Shown one piece after another: positions 8,532-17,871 of a stretch of 56,997 nucleotides of DNA. Within the stretch, counting starts at the first letter, position 1; each line of letters begins with the position of its first letter. The translations under genes were made by a program, and so were the position numbers. Location: the NCBI RefSeq assembly GCF_001657475.1, contig NZ_LXEY01000116.1, forward strand, positions 1 through 56,997. The letters run 5' to 3'. This stretch comes from Enteractinococcus helveticum (GTDB lineage: Bacteria > Actinomycetota > Actinomycetes > Actinomycetales > Micrococcaceae). The notes below the pieces were generated by a model. The model was not told the DNA's origin, made no database searches, and saw nothing but the letters and a program-made list of their open reading frames with translations.

Positions 8532-10118
8532 CTACTTGAGATATTTTTCGAAACCCTTCGGCAGATTAAGATCTGATGGATCGAAATTCTGGGCATCAGC
8601 ACCAGCACCGAAGGCAGATCCAATTTCTTGACTGGCCTTCTGAGCTAACCGTTCCTGCTCTTTACGAGCTTCTTGTTCTGCGCGAGCTGGGTTTCCGAAG
8701 CGCTGTTGCTTACGGTTCTTGCCCTTGCCCTTACCTTTGCGAGCGGGTCGGCGTCCTCCGGCTCCTCCAGGCATTCCTGGCATGCCGGGCATTCCCCCAC
8801 CAGCTGCCATACGCTTCATCATCTTTTGAGCTTCGCGGAAGCGTTCAAGGAGCGTGTTGACTTCTGAAACGTGAACACCGGAACCAGCAGCAATGCGGGC
8901 ACGGCGGGACCCGTTGATAATTTTAGGTACATTGCGCTCATATGGCGTCATGGAGCGAATGATGGCCTCAATGCGATTCACCTGTGAATCGTCAAACTGG
9001 TCTAGCTGCTGGCGCATCCCCTGTGCACCGGGCATCATCATGAGCATCTTCTTCATAGAGCCCATTTTCTTGAGCTGCTGCATCTGCTCCAGGAAGTCTT
9101 CAAGTGTGAAGTCTTCCTGATCGGCAAATTTCTGAGCCATTTTCTCGGCCTGAGATTTGTCGATTGTCCGCTCGGCCTGTTCGATGAGCGATAGCACATC
9201 GCCCATGTCGAGGATGCGAGAGGCCATCCGGTCGGGGTGGAAGACCTCAAAGTCGTCGAGGCCTTCACCTGTCGAGGCAAACATGATGGGTTTGCCCGTG
9301 ATGTATTTGACCGACAGCGCGGCACCACCGCGAGCGTCACCGTCCATCTTGGATAGGACTACACCGGTAAAGCCGACACCTTCGTTGAATGCCTGCGCCG
9401 TAGCTACAGCGTCTTGCCCAATCATCGCATCGATAACGAACAAGACTTCATCAGGATTGGTTGCAGCTCTGATGTCAGAGGCCTGCTGCATGAGTTCTTG
9501 ATCGACACCCAACCGGCCCGCGGTGTCGATAAGGACGATGTCGTGCTGGCGAACTTTGGCTTCCTCAACACCAGCTTTTGCTACCTCTACTGGGTTGCCG
9601 GTGGGATCTTCATGTTCGGAAGAAACACCTGGGTGTGGTGCAAATACGGGTACTCCGGCACGCTCACCGTTGACCTCCAACTGTTTGACAGCATTTGGTC
9701 GCTGTAAGTCAGCTGCAACTAGCAGAGGCGTATGGCCTTGTTGTTTGAGGTGTTTGGAAAGTTTTCCAGCCAGGGTGGTCTTACCTGCCCCCTGGAGACC
9801 GACAAGCATAATGACAGTTGGTGGAGTTTTTGCAAGGTGAATGTTGCGAGTCTCGCCACCAAGAATCTCTTCAAGCTCACTCTGGACGATCTTAACGACC
9901 TGCTGTCCCGGATTAAGAGCTTCAGAGACTTCTTCACCGAGTGCACGCTCTTTTACGTGTGCAATGAATTCACGTACCGCTGGTACCGCGACGTCAGCAT
10001 CCAGCAAAGCGCGACGAATCTCGCGTGCAGTTGCATCAATATCTGCTTGTGTCAGTCGCCCTTTACCACGAAGATTCTTAAAGGTAGAGGACAGACGTTC
10101 CGTCAAAGTATTGAACAC
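8532..10118 (-). CDS. ffh: Signal recognition particle protein Ffh (SRP54)
   Basis: The protein has 528 residues from GTG 10118 with AAGGAT upstream. It shows the N helical bundle, then the G domain with P-loop GLQGAGKTT (107-115) and DTAGR (about 198-202). A Met-rich M domain (runs such as MKKMLMMMPG) binds 4.5S RNA and signal peptides. The C-terminal Gly/Met/Arg/Lys-rich tail is long, as in other actinobacteria. With FtsY it delivers nascent membrane proteins to SecYEG. It is separated from ftsY by a terminator-like hairpin, so the two are probably transcribed separately although adjacent and co-oriented. Confidence 0.98.
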   Translation of the reverse strand: MFNTLTERLSSTFKNLRGKGRLTQADIDATAREIRRALLDADVAVPAVREFIAHVKERALGEEVSEALNPGQQVVKIVQSELEEILGGETRNIHLAKTPPTVIMLVGLQGAGKTTLAGKLSKHLKQQGHTPLLVAADLQRPNAVKQLEVNGERAGVPVFAPHPGVSSEHEDPTGNPVEVAKAGVEEAKVRQHDIVLIDTAGRLGVDQELMQQASDIRAATNPDEVLFVIDAMIGQDAVATAQAFNEGVGFTGVVLSKMDGDARGGAALSVKYITGKPIMFASTGEGLDDFEVFHPDRMASRILDMGDVLSLIEQAERTIDKSQAEKMAQKFADQEDFTLEDFLEQMQQLKKMGSMKKMLMMMPGAQGMRQQLDQFDDSQVNRIEAIIRSMTPYERNVPKIINGSRRARIAAGSGVHVSEVNTLLERFREAQKMMKRMAAGGGMPGMPGMPGGAGGRRPARKGKGKGKNRKQQRFGNPARAEQEARKEQERLAQKASQEIGSAFGAGADAQNFDPSDLNLPKGFEKYLK

Positions 10119-10167
10119 GTGCGATTATCCTTGTTGTCGACTCAGCTCGAATCAGATGTGTCGAGCA

Positions 10168-10217
10168 TTAAAAATGGTACCTGGCGACTCACTTTATCAA
10201 GTCAAAGCGCCAGGTAC
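10168..10217 (-). terminator. Terminator-like hairpin between ftsY and ffh
   Basis: A perfect 10-bp stem (10177-10186 with 10208-10217) lies beyond the ftsY stop. Read on the minus strand it is followed by ATTTTTAAT. A second, shorter hairpin (10224-10230 with 10241-10247) sits just before it. Together they probably end ftsY transcription. Confidence 0.65.
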
Positions 10218-10256
10218 ACACCTGCTGCAACTGTTTTATCTTGCAGCAAAGCATCT

Positions 10257-11441
10257 TTAGCTAGCAATTAGGGCATCGACAAAGGTCTCCGCTTCAAACG
10301 GGGCCAGATCATCGGCACCTTCTCCAAGACCAATCAGCTTGACCGGTACGCCGAGCTGTCGTTGGATTGCTACGACAATACCGCCCTTGGCTGTACCGTC
10401 CATTTTCGTCAAGACGATACCCGTGACATTCACTGCTTCAGTAAAGACTTTGGCCTGCGCCAGACCATTCTGCCCTGTAGTGGCATCGATAACCAGCAGG
10501 ACTTCATCAACCGGCGCCTGTTTCTCAGCCACACGTTTGACCTTGCCGAGTTCCTCCATGAGGTTCGCCTTGGAGTGCAAACGACCTGCGGTATCGACGA
10601 GTACAACGTCTACTTCTTGTGCAACGCCTGTTTCGACTGCAGAAAAAGCTACGGATGCCGGATCAGCACCTTCTTGTTCAGAACGCACAGTTTCAACACC
10701 TACGCGTTCGCCCCAGGTGGTCAACTGTTCTGCGGCTGCGGCACGGAAAGTATCTGCTGCACCGAGAATAACCTCGCGGTCTTCAGCCACCAGTACGCGG
10801 GCAAGCTTACCCACAGTGGTTGTCTTGCCGACACCATTGACTCCGACAACCATGATGACAGCTGGTTTATCGTCCTTGCGAGTTGCGGTGAGTCGGCGAT
10901 CCATCGAGGGGTCAACCATGGCAACAAGCTCTTCGCGAAGCATGGCCCGAACAGTTTCAGAGTCACGAGTACCTTCGACAGTGACGCGTTCCTTGAGGCG
11001 GTCCACCAGCTCCATAGCTGGGTCCGCACCCAAGTCCGACATCAGCAGAGTTTCTTCAATCTCGTCCCAAACATCTTCGTCAATGTCATCCTGGGCAAGT
11101 AATGCGAGCAACCCTTTGGAAAAGACGTTATTCGACTTTGCCAGACGAGCGCGTAGCCGGGCTAAGCGTCCTGCTGCAGGTGCGGGCTTTTCAAGCTCGA
11201 CCTCAGGTTCGGCAATGACCTCAGGCTCTGGTTCTGGTTCCGGTTCGGCTTCAACCTCCGGTTCAACAACAGCTTCTTCTTCAACTGTTGGTTCTTCAAC
11301 CGGTGCTGGAGCCGTTACTGGGGTAGGTGTTGGCGGTTCGAGTACTTTGACTTGGGGTTCATCGACGGGCCGGTCGAGTGCGACAACTGCGCCGGCGCCG
11401 ACCAGGACAGGTACAAGAAAGGCAATAAGAAGAAGTTCCAC
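10257..11441 (-). CDS. ftsY: SRP receptor FtsY
   Basis: The protein has 394 residues from GTG 11441. An N-terminal hydrophobic segment (LLLIAFLVPVLVGAGAVVAL, about 3-22) is followed by a Pro/Glu/Val-rich acidic A domain (about 25-90). The NG GTPase domain has GVNGVGKTTT (200-209) and DTAGR (283-287). Membrane-anchored FtsY of this shape is normal in actinobacteria. There is no clear Shine-Dalgarno; a TATAAC box lies only a few bases upstream of GTG, so a leaderless mRNA is possible. It is divergent from the MFS gene, and the smc gene lies beyond that. Confidence 0.97.
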   Translation of the reverse strand: MELLLIAFLVPVLVGAGAVVALDRPVDEPQVKVLEPPTPTPVTAPAPVEEPTVEEEAVVEPEVEAEPEPEPEPEVIAEPEVELEKPAPAAGRLARLRARLAKSNNVFSKGLLALLAQDDIDEDVWDEIEETLLMSDLGADPAMELVDRLKERVTVEGTRDSETVRAMLREELVAMVDPSMDRRLTATRKDDKPAVIMVVGVNGVGKTTTVGKLARVLVAEDREVILGAADTFRAAAAEQLTTWGERVGVETVRSEQEGADPASVAFSAVETGVAQEVDVVLVDTAGRLHSKANLMEELGKVKRVAEKQAPVDEVLLVIDATTGQNGLAQAKVFTEAVNVTGIVLTKMDGTAKGGIVVAIQRQLGVPVKLIGLGEGADDLAPFEAETFVDALIAS

Positions 11442-11537
11442 AAGTTATAGTTTGGCACACTTTTCACACAGTGCCACGTTCGTGTTATGCCACGGGCACA
11501 CCAAACCGCCGCAAATCGCCAATTGTTGCGTGTCATA

Positions 11538-12833
11538 ATGAACTATATGTCTGCGTCGATGGAAAAGATTAAAGTCCCCGGTGAGATCCGCATTCTTATT
11601 GCTGCGGCTTTCATCATCGCTATCGGCTTCGGCATTATCACTCCAGTCCTCCCCCAGTACGCCGAGTCATTCGGCGTCGGCGCCTTTGGAGTATCAGCCG
11701 TGGTGTCAATCTTCGGTCTCGCGCGGTTGATTCTCGCACCAGTCTCAGGCCGAGCAACCATCAAGTTTGGCGAATCAAGTGTCTACATCACCGGTGTAAC
11801 CATTGTCGGCATTTCCATGTTTCTTGTTGCCTTCGCTCAGACATATACGCAGCTTTTGATCTTCCGAGGCCTGGGTGGTTTTGGCTCTACTCTATTTACT
11901 GTGTCCGCAATGTCGTTCCTGGCAGCAAAGTCACCGCCGACAATCCGCGGTCGAGTATCCGGTGCCTACGCTTCTGCATTTCTCATCGGAAACATTACTG
12001 GACCTCTCGTCGGCGGGCTTCTTGTAGCTTTGGGGCCTCGTGCGCCATTCCTTATTTACGGTGGTTCGCTGCTCATCGCGTCACTCGTTGTGTATCTAGG
12101 ACTACATCGTCGCAAAAATGGTGAGCGCCATAAGATAGTCGATGAACGCGTGGCATGGTCTTTCACGGACGCTGTCAAAGAACACCCGTATCGCGCCGCG
12201 CTCGGATCATTCTTTGCTAACGGTTGGGCCACCTTTGGTGTTAGAAACGCCATTATGCCGCTCTTTGCGGCATCAGCATTTACTGGGACAGGCTTTGTTC
12301 TGGATGGTGCTCAGACCGCTGCCGTAGCCCTATCCATCTTTGCTGTGGGCAATGTTGTGGCAGTAACATTTTCATCCAGATTGTCGGATACGTATGGACG
12401 CAAACCACTTATTGTCTTAGGACTGGCTGTGGCGGCGCTGGGCACCGGGGTACTTGGGTTCATGACGAGTCCATTCCTGTTCTTCTTCGCCTCGCTGATT
12501 GCAGGGGCTGGGACAGGTATGCTCAACGCACCGCAGCAGGCAGCCATTGCTGATCTTGTTGGGCAAGAACGAAAAGCCGGTTCTGTGATGTCAGCAGCCC
12601 AGATGGCCTCTGATGTTGGTGCAATCATCGGACCGTTGTTCATCGGAGGGGTCGTAGACGTCTATGGCTTTGAACTAGGGTTCGGCATAACAGGCGTCAT
12701 TCTTGCTCTTGCTTGCATCCTGTGGGTGTTCGCGCCAGAAACCAACACTCGAGCAATCGGGCGCGATCTAGAATCCGGAGCAAGGCAGAAAGTCTCCCAG
12801 GCGGAGAGACGATCTGATTCTGGTGCCGATTAA
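11538..12833 (+). CDS. Major facilitator superfamily transporter (drug-efflux type)
   Basis: The protein has 431 residues with about 12 hydrophobic helices. An MFS motif-A-like loop occurs between helices 2 and 3 (LILAPVSGRATIKFG), and a second, clearer copy in the other half (SRLSDTYGRKPLIVLGL). The architecture fits a proton-coupled DHA1-type exporter, substrate unknown. The start is uncertain: ATG 11538 and ATG 11547 both lack a clear Shine-Dalgarno and follow a CATAAT box closely, so a leaderless start is possible. The gene is divergent from ftsY, and its 3' end overlaps the convergent smc stop by 4 bases. An MFS gene between ftsY and smc is an insertion in the usual order. Confidence 0.88.
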   Translation: MNYMSASMEKIKVPGEIRILIAAAFIIAIGFGIITPVLPQYAESFGVGAFGVSAVVSIFGLARLILAPVSGRATIKFGESSVYITGVTIVGISMFLVAFAQTYTQLLIFRGLGGFGSTLFTVSAMSFLAAKSPPTIRGRVSGAYASAFLIGNITGPLVGGLLVALGPRAPFLIYGGSLLIASLVVYLGLHRRKNGERHKIVDERVAWSFTDAVKEHPYRAALGSFFANGWATFGVRNAIMPLFAASAFTGTGFVLDGAQTAAVALSIFAVGNVVAVTFSSRLSDTYGRKPLIVLGLAVAALGTGVLGFMTSPFLFFFASLIAGAGTGMLNAPQQAAIADLVGQERKAGSVMSAAQMASDVGAIIGPLFIGGVVDVYGFELGFGITGVILALACILWVFAPETNTRAIGRDLESGARQKVSQAERRSDSGAD

Positions 12834-15800
12834 ACCTGATCTAACTTTTGACTGATCACCTGGGAGACGCCGTCCCCGCGCATAGAAACGCCATACAGCG
12901 CATCAGAAATCTCCATGGTGCGTTTCTGGTGAGTAATAATGATCAGTTGCGAATCGACTTGCAATTCTTTAAAGATCGTTAGTAACCGCGTCAGGTTGGT
13001 GTCATCTAGGGCCGCTTCGACCTCATCCATGACGTAGAACGGGGATGGTCGCGCCTTAAAAATTGAGACAAGCATCGCGATAGCCGCCAGTGATCGTTCT
13101 CCACCCGAGAGCAGGGAGAGTCGTTTCACTTTCTTGCCGGCGGGCCTGGCTTCGACTTCAATTCCTGTTTCCAGCATATTGTCCGGCTCAGTCAAGGAAA
13201 GCCGACCTTCACCACCCGGAAAGAGTGTGGCGAAGACATGTTCAAATTGAGCAGCTGTATCCTCATAGGCCGAGGTGAAGACCTTCAGGACTGTGTCATT
13301 CACGTCTTCGATAATTTTCAATAGATCTCTACGCGATGCTTCCAGATCTTCCAGCTGTTGTGTGAGGTACTCATGGCGCTCTTTAACCGCAGTATATTCT
13401 TCTAACGCAAGTGGATTGATTTTTCCTAATGCGCTGAGATTTCGTTTGGCGGTGCGTAAGCGCTTCTGCTGCTCATGCCGATCATAAAGAACAATCTCTG
13501 TGGACTCGTCGTCTCCAGTATCGACTGGCTGGTCAGGGCCGAAGTTCTTTATCAAATACTCATGGGAATAGCCGAGCTCGGTGAGTGCACGTTCACGAAG
13601 CTGCTCCAACTTGATCTCATGTTCCTGACGAACTAATCGTCGCTCATGCAGCTTCTCTTGTAACTGAGTGAGCTCTTTTCGCAAGCTTGCAATGGCTTTT
13701 TCACTCTCTTCAAGCTGAGCAGCCATCTCAACCCGTTGAGCTTCGAGTGTTTCGTGATCAGATTCGGCGCGGAGAACACTTTGTTCAATATGTTCAATAG
13801 CACGGTCAATGCCAGTCAATAGAACGCCGAGCCGATGTTGCATACGACGTTGCCGTACTAACGCACGTTGATACTCTTGGTGTGCGATTTTCGCAGACGA
13901 CAATCGTCGACGAGACTGCTCCACCCGTTGTTCAGCTTGCTGAGTCAGGTTCTCAGCCGTTCGCAAAGCTAAGCGGGCTTCAGTCTCATCTGCGCGAGTC
14001 TTGGTAGCGTGCCGTTCCGCTTGTTGCTGGGCTTCGGCCGCGTCTTCTGTTCCACCAGATGTTGTTTCGGCCAGAGTCGCTGCCGCCTGAAGTGCATCGA
14101 ACTGTTCGGCTGCTTGCTCGTAGGATTTTCGAGCTCCTTCAAGCTCCTTCTCCAATTTTTCTTGCTGTTGAGCACTACGCTTCTGAGCCATGCGTTGTTG
14201 ATCGATGGCACGTGATTGTAATTTGATACGCTCCCGCAGCGTTGTCACTTGTGTTTGCAGCTGTTGGATGGCGGGGGCATGCTGTTGGCGAGCCTGTTTT
14301 AGCTCTTCATGATTCTGTGTTGCCCCTTGTACCTCGAGTTGTGCCAGTTCGAGGTTCTTCACGATCTGATCAGCGTCTTTAATTGCACGATCATATGCAG
14401 CTCGCTGTTCGAGCGAAGTGGTATTTCCATCACCGCGAACCTCTAGCCAGTGCCTCGTGATGAGGTGTCCTTGTTTGGTGGCAATACGGAAATTGGGATG
14501 AGTCTCAAACAGCTCATGTTCTTGCAAGAGGTGTTGGACATCCTCAAGGCTCTCAACAGCAACTGACGAGGTGAAATAAGACATGAGATATTGAAAGCTC
14601 GTCTGCTTTCCCTCACGCGGTTTCACAATGTCTGAAATTGGTAGAACGCTCTCGACCTCAAGATCGATGACGGGTTGTTGTGAGATATCAGCAAAGAAAA
14701 TTCGGACATCGGAAATTTCTTCGTTTTGAAGCCTTTCAGCAGCCTCGTATCCGGCGGCCCATGTATCGAGCCAGACAGACTCAGTGGAACCTGCTAGGAG
14801 CGCTGCGATAGCTTTTTCCCATCCTGGTTCGATGTCAAGAATTTCGGAGAAATCCAGCCCACCGATGTTCGCGATAGAAGCTTTAGCGGAACCTGGAGCA
14901 GGCTGCAAAGATTGAGCTAGCACTTCAACACGAGCACGGGCAGCACTTTCCGTATTTCGGAGTTCGTTGACCACACCTTCAACCGTTTTGACCTGCTGGC
15001 GTGCTTCTTGTTCCCGTTCGCGAGCTGCTGTCTCTTGCTCGCGTTGCTGATTTAACTCGGCCTCGACCTCAGCCAAGTTCTCCTTATGTGATGCAATTTC
15101 CTGTTCAGCGTCAGCAAATGACTCAGCGTTTAGACTTTCGTCTTGGTTGATCCGTGCAAGTTGTGCTTCAAGCGACTGCAGTTTTGTTTCAGCTGAGGTT
15201 TTTCGGCTTTCGGCCAAGGTGAATGATTTCTGCTGGTCTGCTTCTTCACGAACCAATTGCGTGTAGGTTTCGCGAGCCACGCGAACCTGTTTCTCCGCTT
15301 GTTCTCGTGCTATCACAGCTTCATTCAGCGAATAGTTGAGTGCTTGTTGCTTCTGGCGACTCGCCTCAAGCGCGTCTTGGTTTTCATTGAGCTGCGTTTC
15401 GGCTTCTTCAGGAGACAGCCCTGACGAAGCAACAGCTGGCCGAGAACTTGTTTTTAAGCGTTCGTTTGCCAATGCTTGCAGAGAACGAAACCGTTCGGCT
15501 AGCGCGGTGAGTTGATACCGATGATCACGAGCACTAGCAGCTGCCTGAGTCGTCTGTTGCGTTCGTTCCGCGAGTTCCTGGCTATGCTTCTCGCGCTCTA
15601 CAAGCTGCTGAGCGAGTTCCTTATGCCGATGTTCCAGTGAATTATCGGAGTCGATAAGGTCTTGAAGCCGAGCCGATGCGGTGACAACGTCATCAGCTAA
15701 GAGTCTGGCTGAAGCATCGCGGACATCATGTTGAATACGCTGAGCTTTGCGGGCGGTGTTTGCCTGCCGAGATAGGGGCCCCAGTTGGCGGTGGACTTCC

Positions 15801-16387
15801 TCCGTGAGATCTCGAATCCGGTCCAAGTTGGCACGCATTGATTCGAGCTTGCGCTCCGAACGCTCTTTTCTTCGCCGATGTTTGAGGATGCCGGCGGCTT
15901 CCTCAATGAAACCACGGCGTTCTTCAGGTGTCGCTTGCAAAATGCGATCGAGCTGTCCCTGCCCGACGATGACATGCATTTCGCGGCCAAGGCCAGAATC
16001 CGATAGCAGTTCCTGGATATCGAGAAGGCGAGCGGGTTCTCCACTGATGTGGTACTCGGATCCACCGGATCGAAAGAGCGTTCGGCTAATGGTGACTTCG
16101 GAGAAATCGATCGGCAGAGTTCCGTCGGAATTGTCAATGGTCAGTTCAACCTGGGCGCGGCCTAACGGTGCCCTTCCGGTGGTTCCTGCGAAGATGACAT
16201 CTTCCATCTTTCCACCACGCAGGTTTTTTGCCCCCTGCTCCCCCATGACCCATGCCAATGCATCGACCACGTTTGATTTTCCCGAACCGTTTGGTCCGAT
16301 GACGGATGTAACGCCAGGTTCAAATTCAAACGTGGTCTTTGATGCAAAGGATTTGAAGCCACGAATTGTCAGAGTTTTAAGGTACAT
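12830..16387 (-). CDS. smc: Chromosome segregation ATPase SMC
   Basis: The protein has 1185 residues, the normal length for the family. The N-terminal head has Walker A GPNGSGKSNVVDAL at about 31-44. Long coiled coils (about 170-490 and 660-1000) flank a hinge near 495-650 that contains the GLDFSEIL/WLDTW region. The C-terminal head has the ABC signature LSGGERSL (about 1094) and Walker B FYVMDEVEAALDD (about 1118-1130). SMC with ScpA/ScpB compacts and segregates replicated DNA. ATG 16387 begins MYLKTLTIRGFKSF as in the family, but no Shine-Dalgarno precedes it. The wecB stop lies only 25 bases upstream on the same strand, so smc may be transcribed through from wecB. Confidence 0.98.
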   Translation of the reverse strand: MYLKTLTIRGFKSFASKTTFEFEPGVTSVIGPNGSGKSNVVDALAWVMGEQGAKNLRGGKMEDVIFAGTTGRAPLGRAQVELTIDNSDGTLPIDFSEVTISRTLFRSGGSEYHISGEPARLLDIQELLSDSGLGREMHVIVGQGQLDRILQATPEERRGFIEEAAGILKHRRRKERSERKLESMRANLDRIRDLTEEVHRQLGPLSRQANTARKAQRIQHDVRDASARLLADDVVTASARLQDLIDSDNSLEHRHKELAQQLVEREKHSQELAERTQQTTQAAASARDHRYQLTALAERFRSLQALANERLKTSSRPAVASSGLSPEEAETQLNENQDALEASRQKQQALNYSLNEAVIAREQAEKQVRVARETYTQLVREEADQQKSFTLAESRKTSAETKLQSLEAQLARINQDESLNAESFADAEQEIASHKENLAEVEAELNQQREQETAAREREQEARQQVKTVEGVVNELRNTESAARARVEVLAQSLQPAPGSAKASIANIGGLDFSEILDIEPGWEKAIAALLAGSTESVWLDTWAAGYEAAERLQNEEISDVRIFFADISQQPVIDLEVESVLPISDIVKPREGKQTSFQYLMSYFTSSVAVESLEDVQHLLQEHELFETHPNFRIATKQGHLITRHWLEVRGDGNTTSLEQRAAYDRAIKDADQIVKNLELAQLEVQGATQNHEELKQARQQHAPAIQQLQTQVTTLRERIKLQSRAIDQQRMAQKRSAQQQEKLEKELEGARKSYEQAAEQFDALQAAATLAETTSGGTEDAAEAQQQAERHATKTRADETEARLALRTAENLTQQAEQRVEQSRRRLSSAKIAHQEYQRALVRQRRMQHRLGVLLTGIDRAIEHIEQSVLRAESDHETLEAQRVEMAAQLEESEKAIASLRKELTQLQEKLHERRLVRQEHEIKLEQLRERALTELGYSHEYLIKNFGPDQPVDTGDDESTEIVLYDRHEQQKRLRTAKRNLSALGKINPLALEEYTAVKERHEYLTQQLEDLEASRRDLLKIIEDVNDTVLKVFTSAYEDTAAQFEHVFATLFPGGEGRLSLTEPDNMLETGIEVEARPAGKKVKRLSLLSGGERSLAAIAMLVSIFKARPSPFYVMDEVEAALDDTNLTRLLTIFKELQVDSQLIIITHQKRTMEISDALYGVSMRGDGVSQVISQKLDQV

Positions 16388-16412
16388 GGGAGGATCGCGA
16401 GTGCAGAGGGGT

Positions 16413-17576
16413 CTAGTTGTTTAGACCATCATCAAATTCAGGCATACGCTCGCCTACACCTAGCAATTGCTCAATGGCAGAAACGGTACGGGCACCTGCT
16501 TTACCGTCACCATATGGGTTAACTGCTTCAGCCATCGCATCATAGGCTGCTGGATCAGTCAACAGGGTATGGACTTCATCAAAAACGCGGTCTTCGTCGG
16601 TACCGATAAGCCGAACAGTTCCGGCAGTAACAGCCTCAGGGCGTTCAGTATTTTCGCGCATGACCAACACAGGTTTACCTAGACCCGGAGCTTCTTCTTG
16701 AACGCCTCCGGAGTCTGTGAGTACTACATTCGACAAGCTAATGAGATGCGTGAACTGACCGTAAGCCAATGGCTCAGTGACGACTACGTTAGATTTGCCG
16801 TCAATATATGGGAGCACTGCTTCACGAACCACGGGGTTCTTATGGGCAGGCAAGACAAATACAACGTCAGAGTGCGTATCTGCCAAGCGGGCCAAGGCAC
16901 GGCCTACACCGCGCATGGCGTCTCCTTGGTTTTCACGACGGTGAGTCGTGACCAGCACGAGTTTTTTGCCCGCTTCAACTTCTGCGGCGACCTCACGTAG
17001 TCGCTCATCGTCGAAGGGGACTTTCTTATCAACAACGTCGTAGAGCGCATCGATGACTGTATTGCCTGTGACATAAACATCATCAGCAGAAACAGTCTCG
17101 CGCAGCAGGTTGTCTCGAGAAACCGACGTAGGCGCAAGATGCAGGGAAGCCAGCTGTGTTGTGAGCTTCCGGTTAGCTTCCTCAGGGAATGGAGAGAAAA
17201 TATTGAACGATCGAAGACCAGCTTCGGCGTGCACGACCGGAATGCCACGGTTGAAAGCAGCGATCGCACCAGCCGTGGAGGTTGTTGTGTCGCCCTGCAC
17301 AATAACTGCGTCTGGGGCGACTTCGTCCAGGATAGTATCCAGTCCCATCAGGGTCTTGGCCATGACAGCATTCAGTGTTTGTCGTGGTTGGAGAATATTC
17401 AAGTCATGAGCAGGTGTGATGCCGAAGAGTTCATTGACCTGATCCAACATCTCGCGATGCTGACCTGTCACTGTAACTACTGGGTCTAAAACATCAGATG
17501 CTTCCAGTGCTTTAATAATGGGCGCCATCTTGATGGCCTCAGGACGCGTGCCGTATACGGGCATTATCTTTTTCAA
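16413..17576 (-). CDS. wecB: UDP-N-acetylglucosamine 2-epimerase, non-hydrolysing
   Basis: The protein has 387 residues. It interconverts UDP-GlcNAc and UDP-ManNAc in the cytosol. The opening VYGTRPEAIKMAPII, the VQGDTTT stretch, VVHAEAGLRSFN, VTTHRREN and LTDSGGVQEE are family signatures lining the UDP-sugar site. TTG 17576 is chosen because GAGGAG lies right before it; an internal ATG at 17564 would lose the first four residues. UDP-ManNAc is the substrate of the WecC homologue at 30561-31814, so the pair should make UDP-ManNAcA. It lies immediately upstream of smc, an unusual place. It is divergent from the exporter operon, with which it shares a 295-base intergenic region. Confidence 0.96.
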   Translation of the reverse strand: MKKIMPVYGTRPEAIKMAPIIKALEASDVLDPVVTVTGQHREMLDQVNELFGITPAHDLNILQPRQTLNAVMAKTLMGLDTILDEVAPDAVIVQGDTTTSTAGAIAAFNRGIPVVHAEAGLRSFNIFSPFPEEANRKLTTQLASLHLAPTSVSRDNLLRETVSADDVYVTGNTVIDALYDVVDKKVPFDDERLREVAAEVEAGKKLVLVTTHRRENQGDAMRGVGRALARLADTHSDVVFVLPAHKNPVVREAVLPYIDGKSNVVVTEPLAYGQFTHLISLSNVVLTDSGGVQEEAPGLGKPVLVMRENTERPEAVTAGTVRLIGTDEDRVFDEVHTLLTDPAAYDAMAEAVNPYGDGKAGARTVSAIEQLLGVGERMPEFDDGLNN

Positions 17577-17833
17577 CGTGCTCCTCTATTCAGGTATGGG
17601 CACTCACGTATGTGCTTCTGGGCTGGTGTTCTGAAACCGGACGCTCTCTACCTTATCCTTGCATTAGTGTAGTCTCTCAAACAGTGACGGCACTGGGTAG
17701 ATAAGAGATAATGAACACTCTTCGAGCTGCCGCGATTCCAGTCGCATGTTCTTAAGCGATGGACACAGCGATTACCGCCGTACCTAAAATTGTGAAAGTA
17801 TTATAGGTCGATAGCGTAGCGTGAGCTTTTGGT

Positions 17834-17852
17834 TACGAACTTATTGTTCGTA
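17834..17852 (+). promoter_or_regulatory. Inverted repeat ahead of the exporter operon
   Basis: TACGAAC-N5-GTTCGTA is a perfect 7-bp inverted repeat ending about 9 bases before the wzm Shine-Dalgarno (AAGGAAA). It may be an operator or an RNA hairpin affecting ribosome loading. The rest of 17577-17871 serves both wecB and wzm, but I could not assign paired promoter boxes with confidence; TATTAT near 17795 is a possible -10. Confidence 0.4.
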
Positions 17853-17871
17853 GTCACTGAAAGGAAACTAC

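Noticed and set aside
10339..11538. Ser/Thr-rich plus-strand frame of 399 codons across ftsY
   Set aside because: It is the antisense of ftsY, with biased composition and no domain; ftsY is certain.
12830..12833. Overlap of MFS and smc 3' ends as a sign of frameshift
   Set aside because: A 4-base convergent overlap with both proteins at normal length is ordinary.
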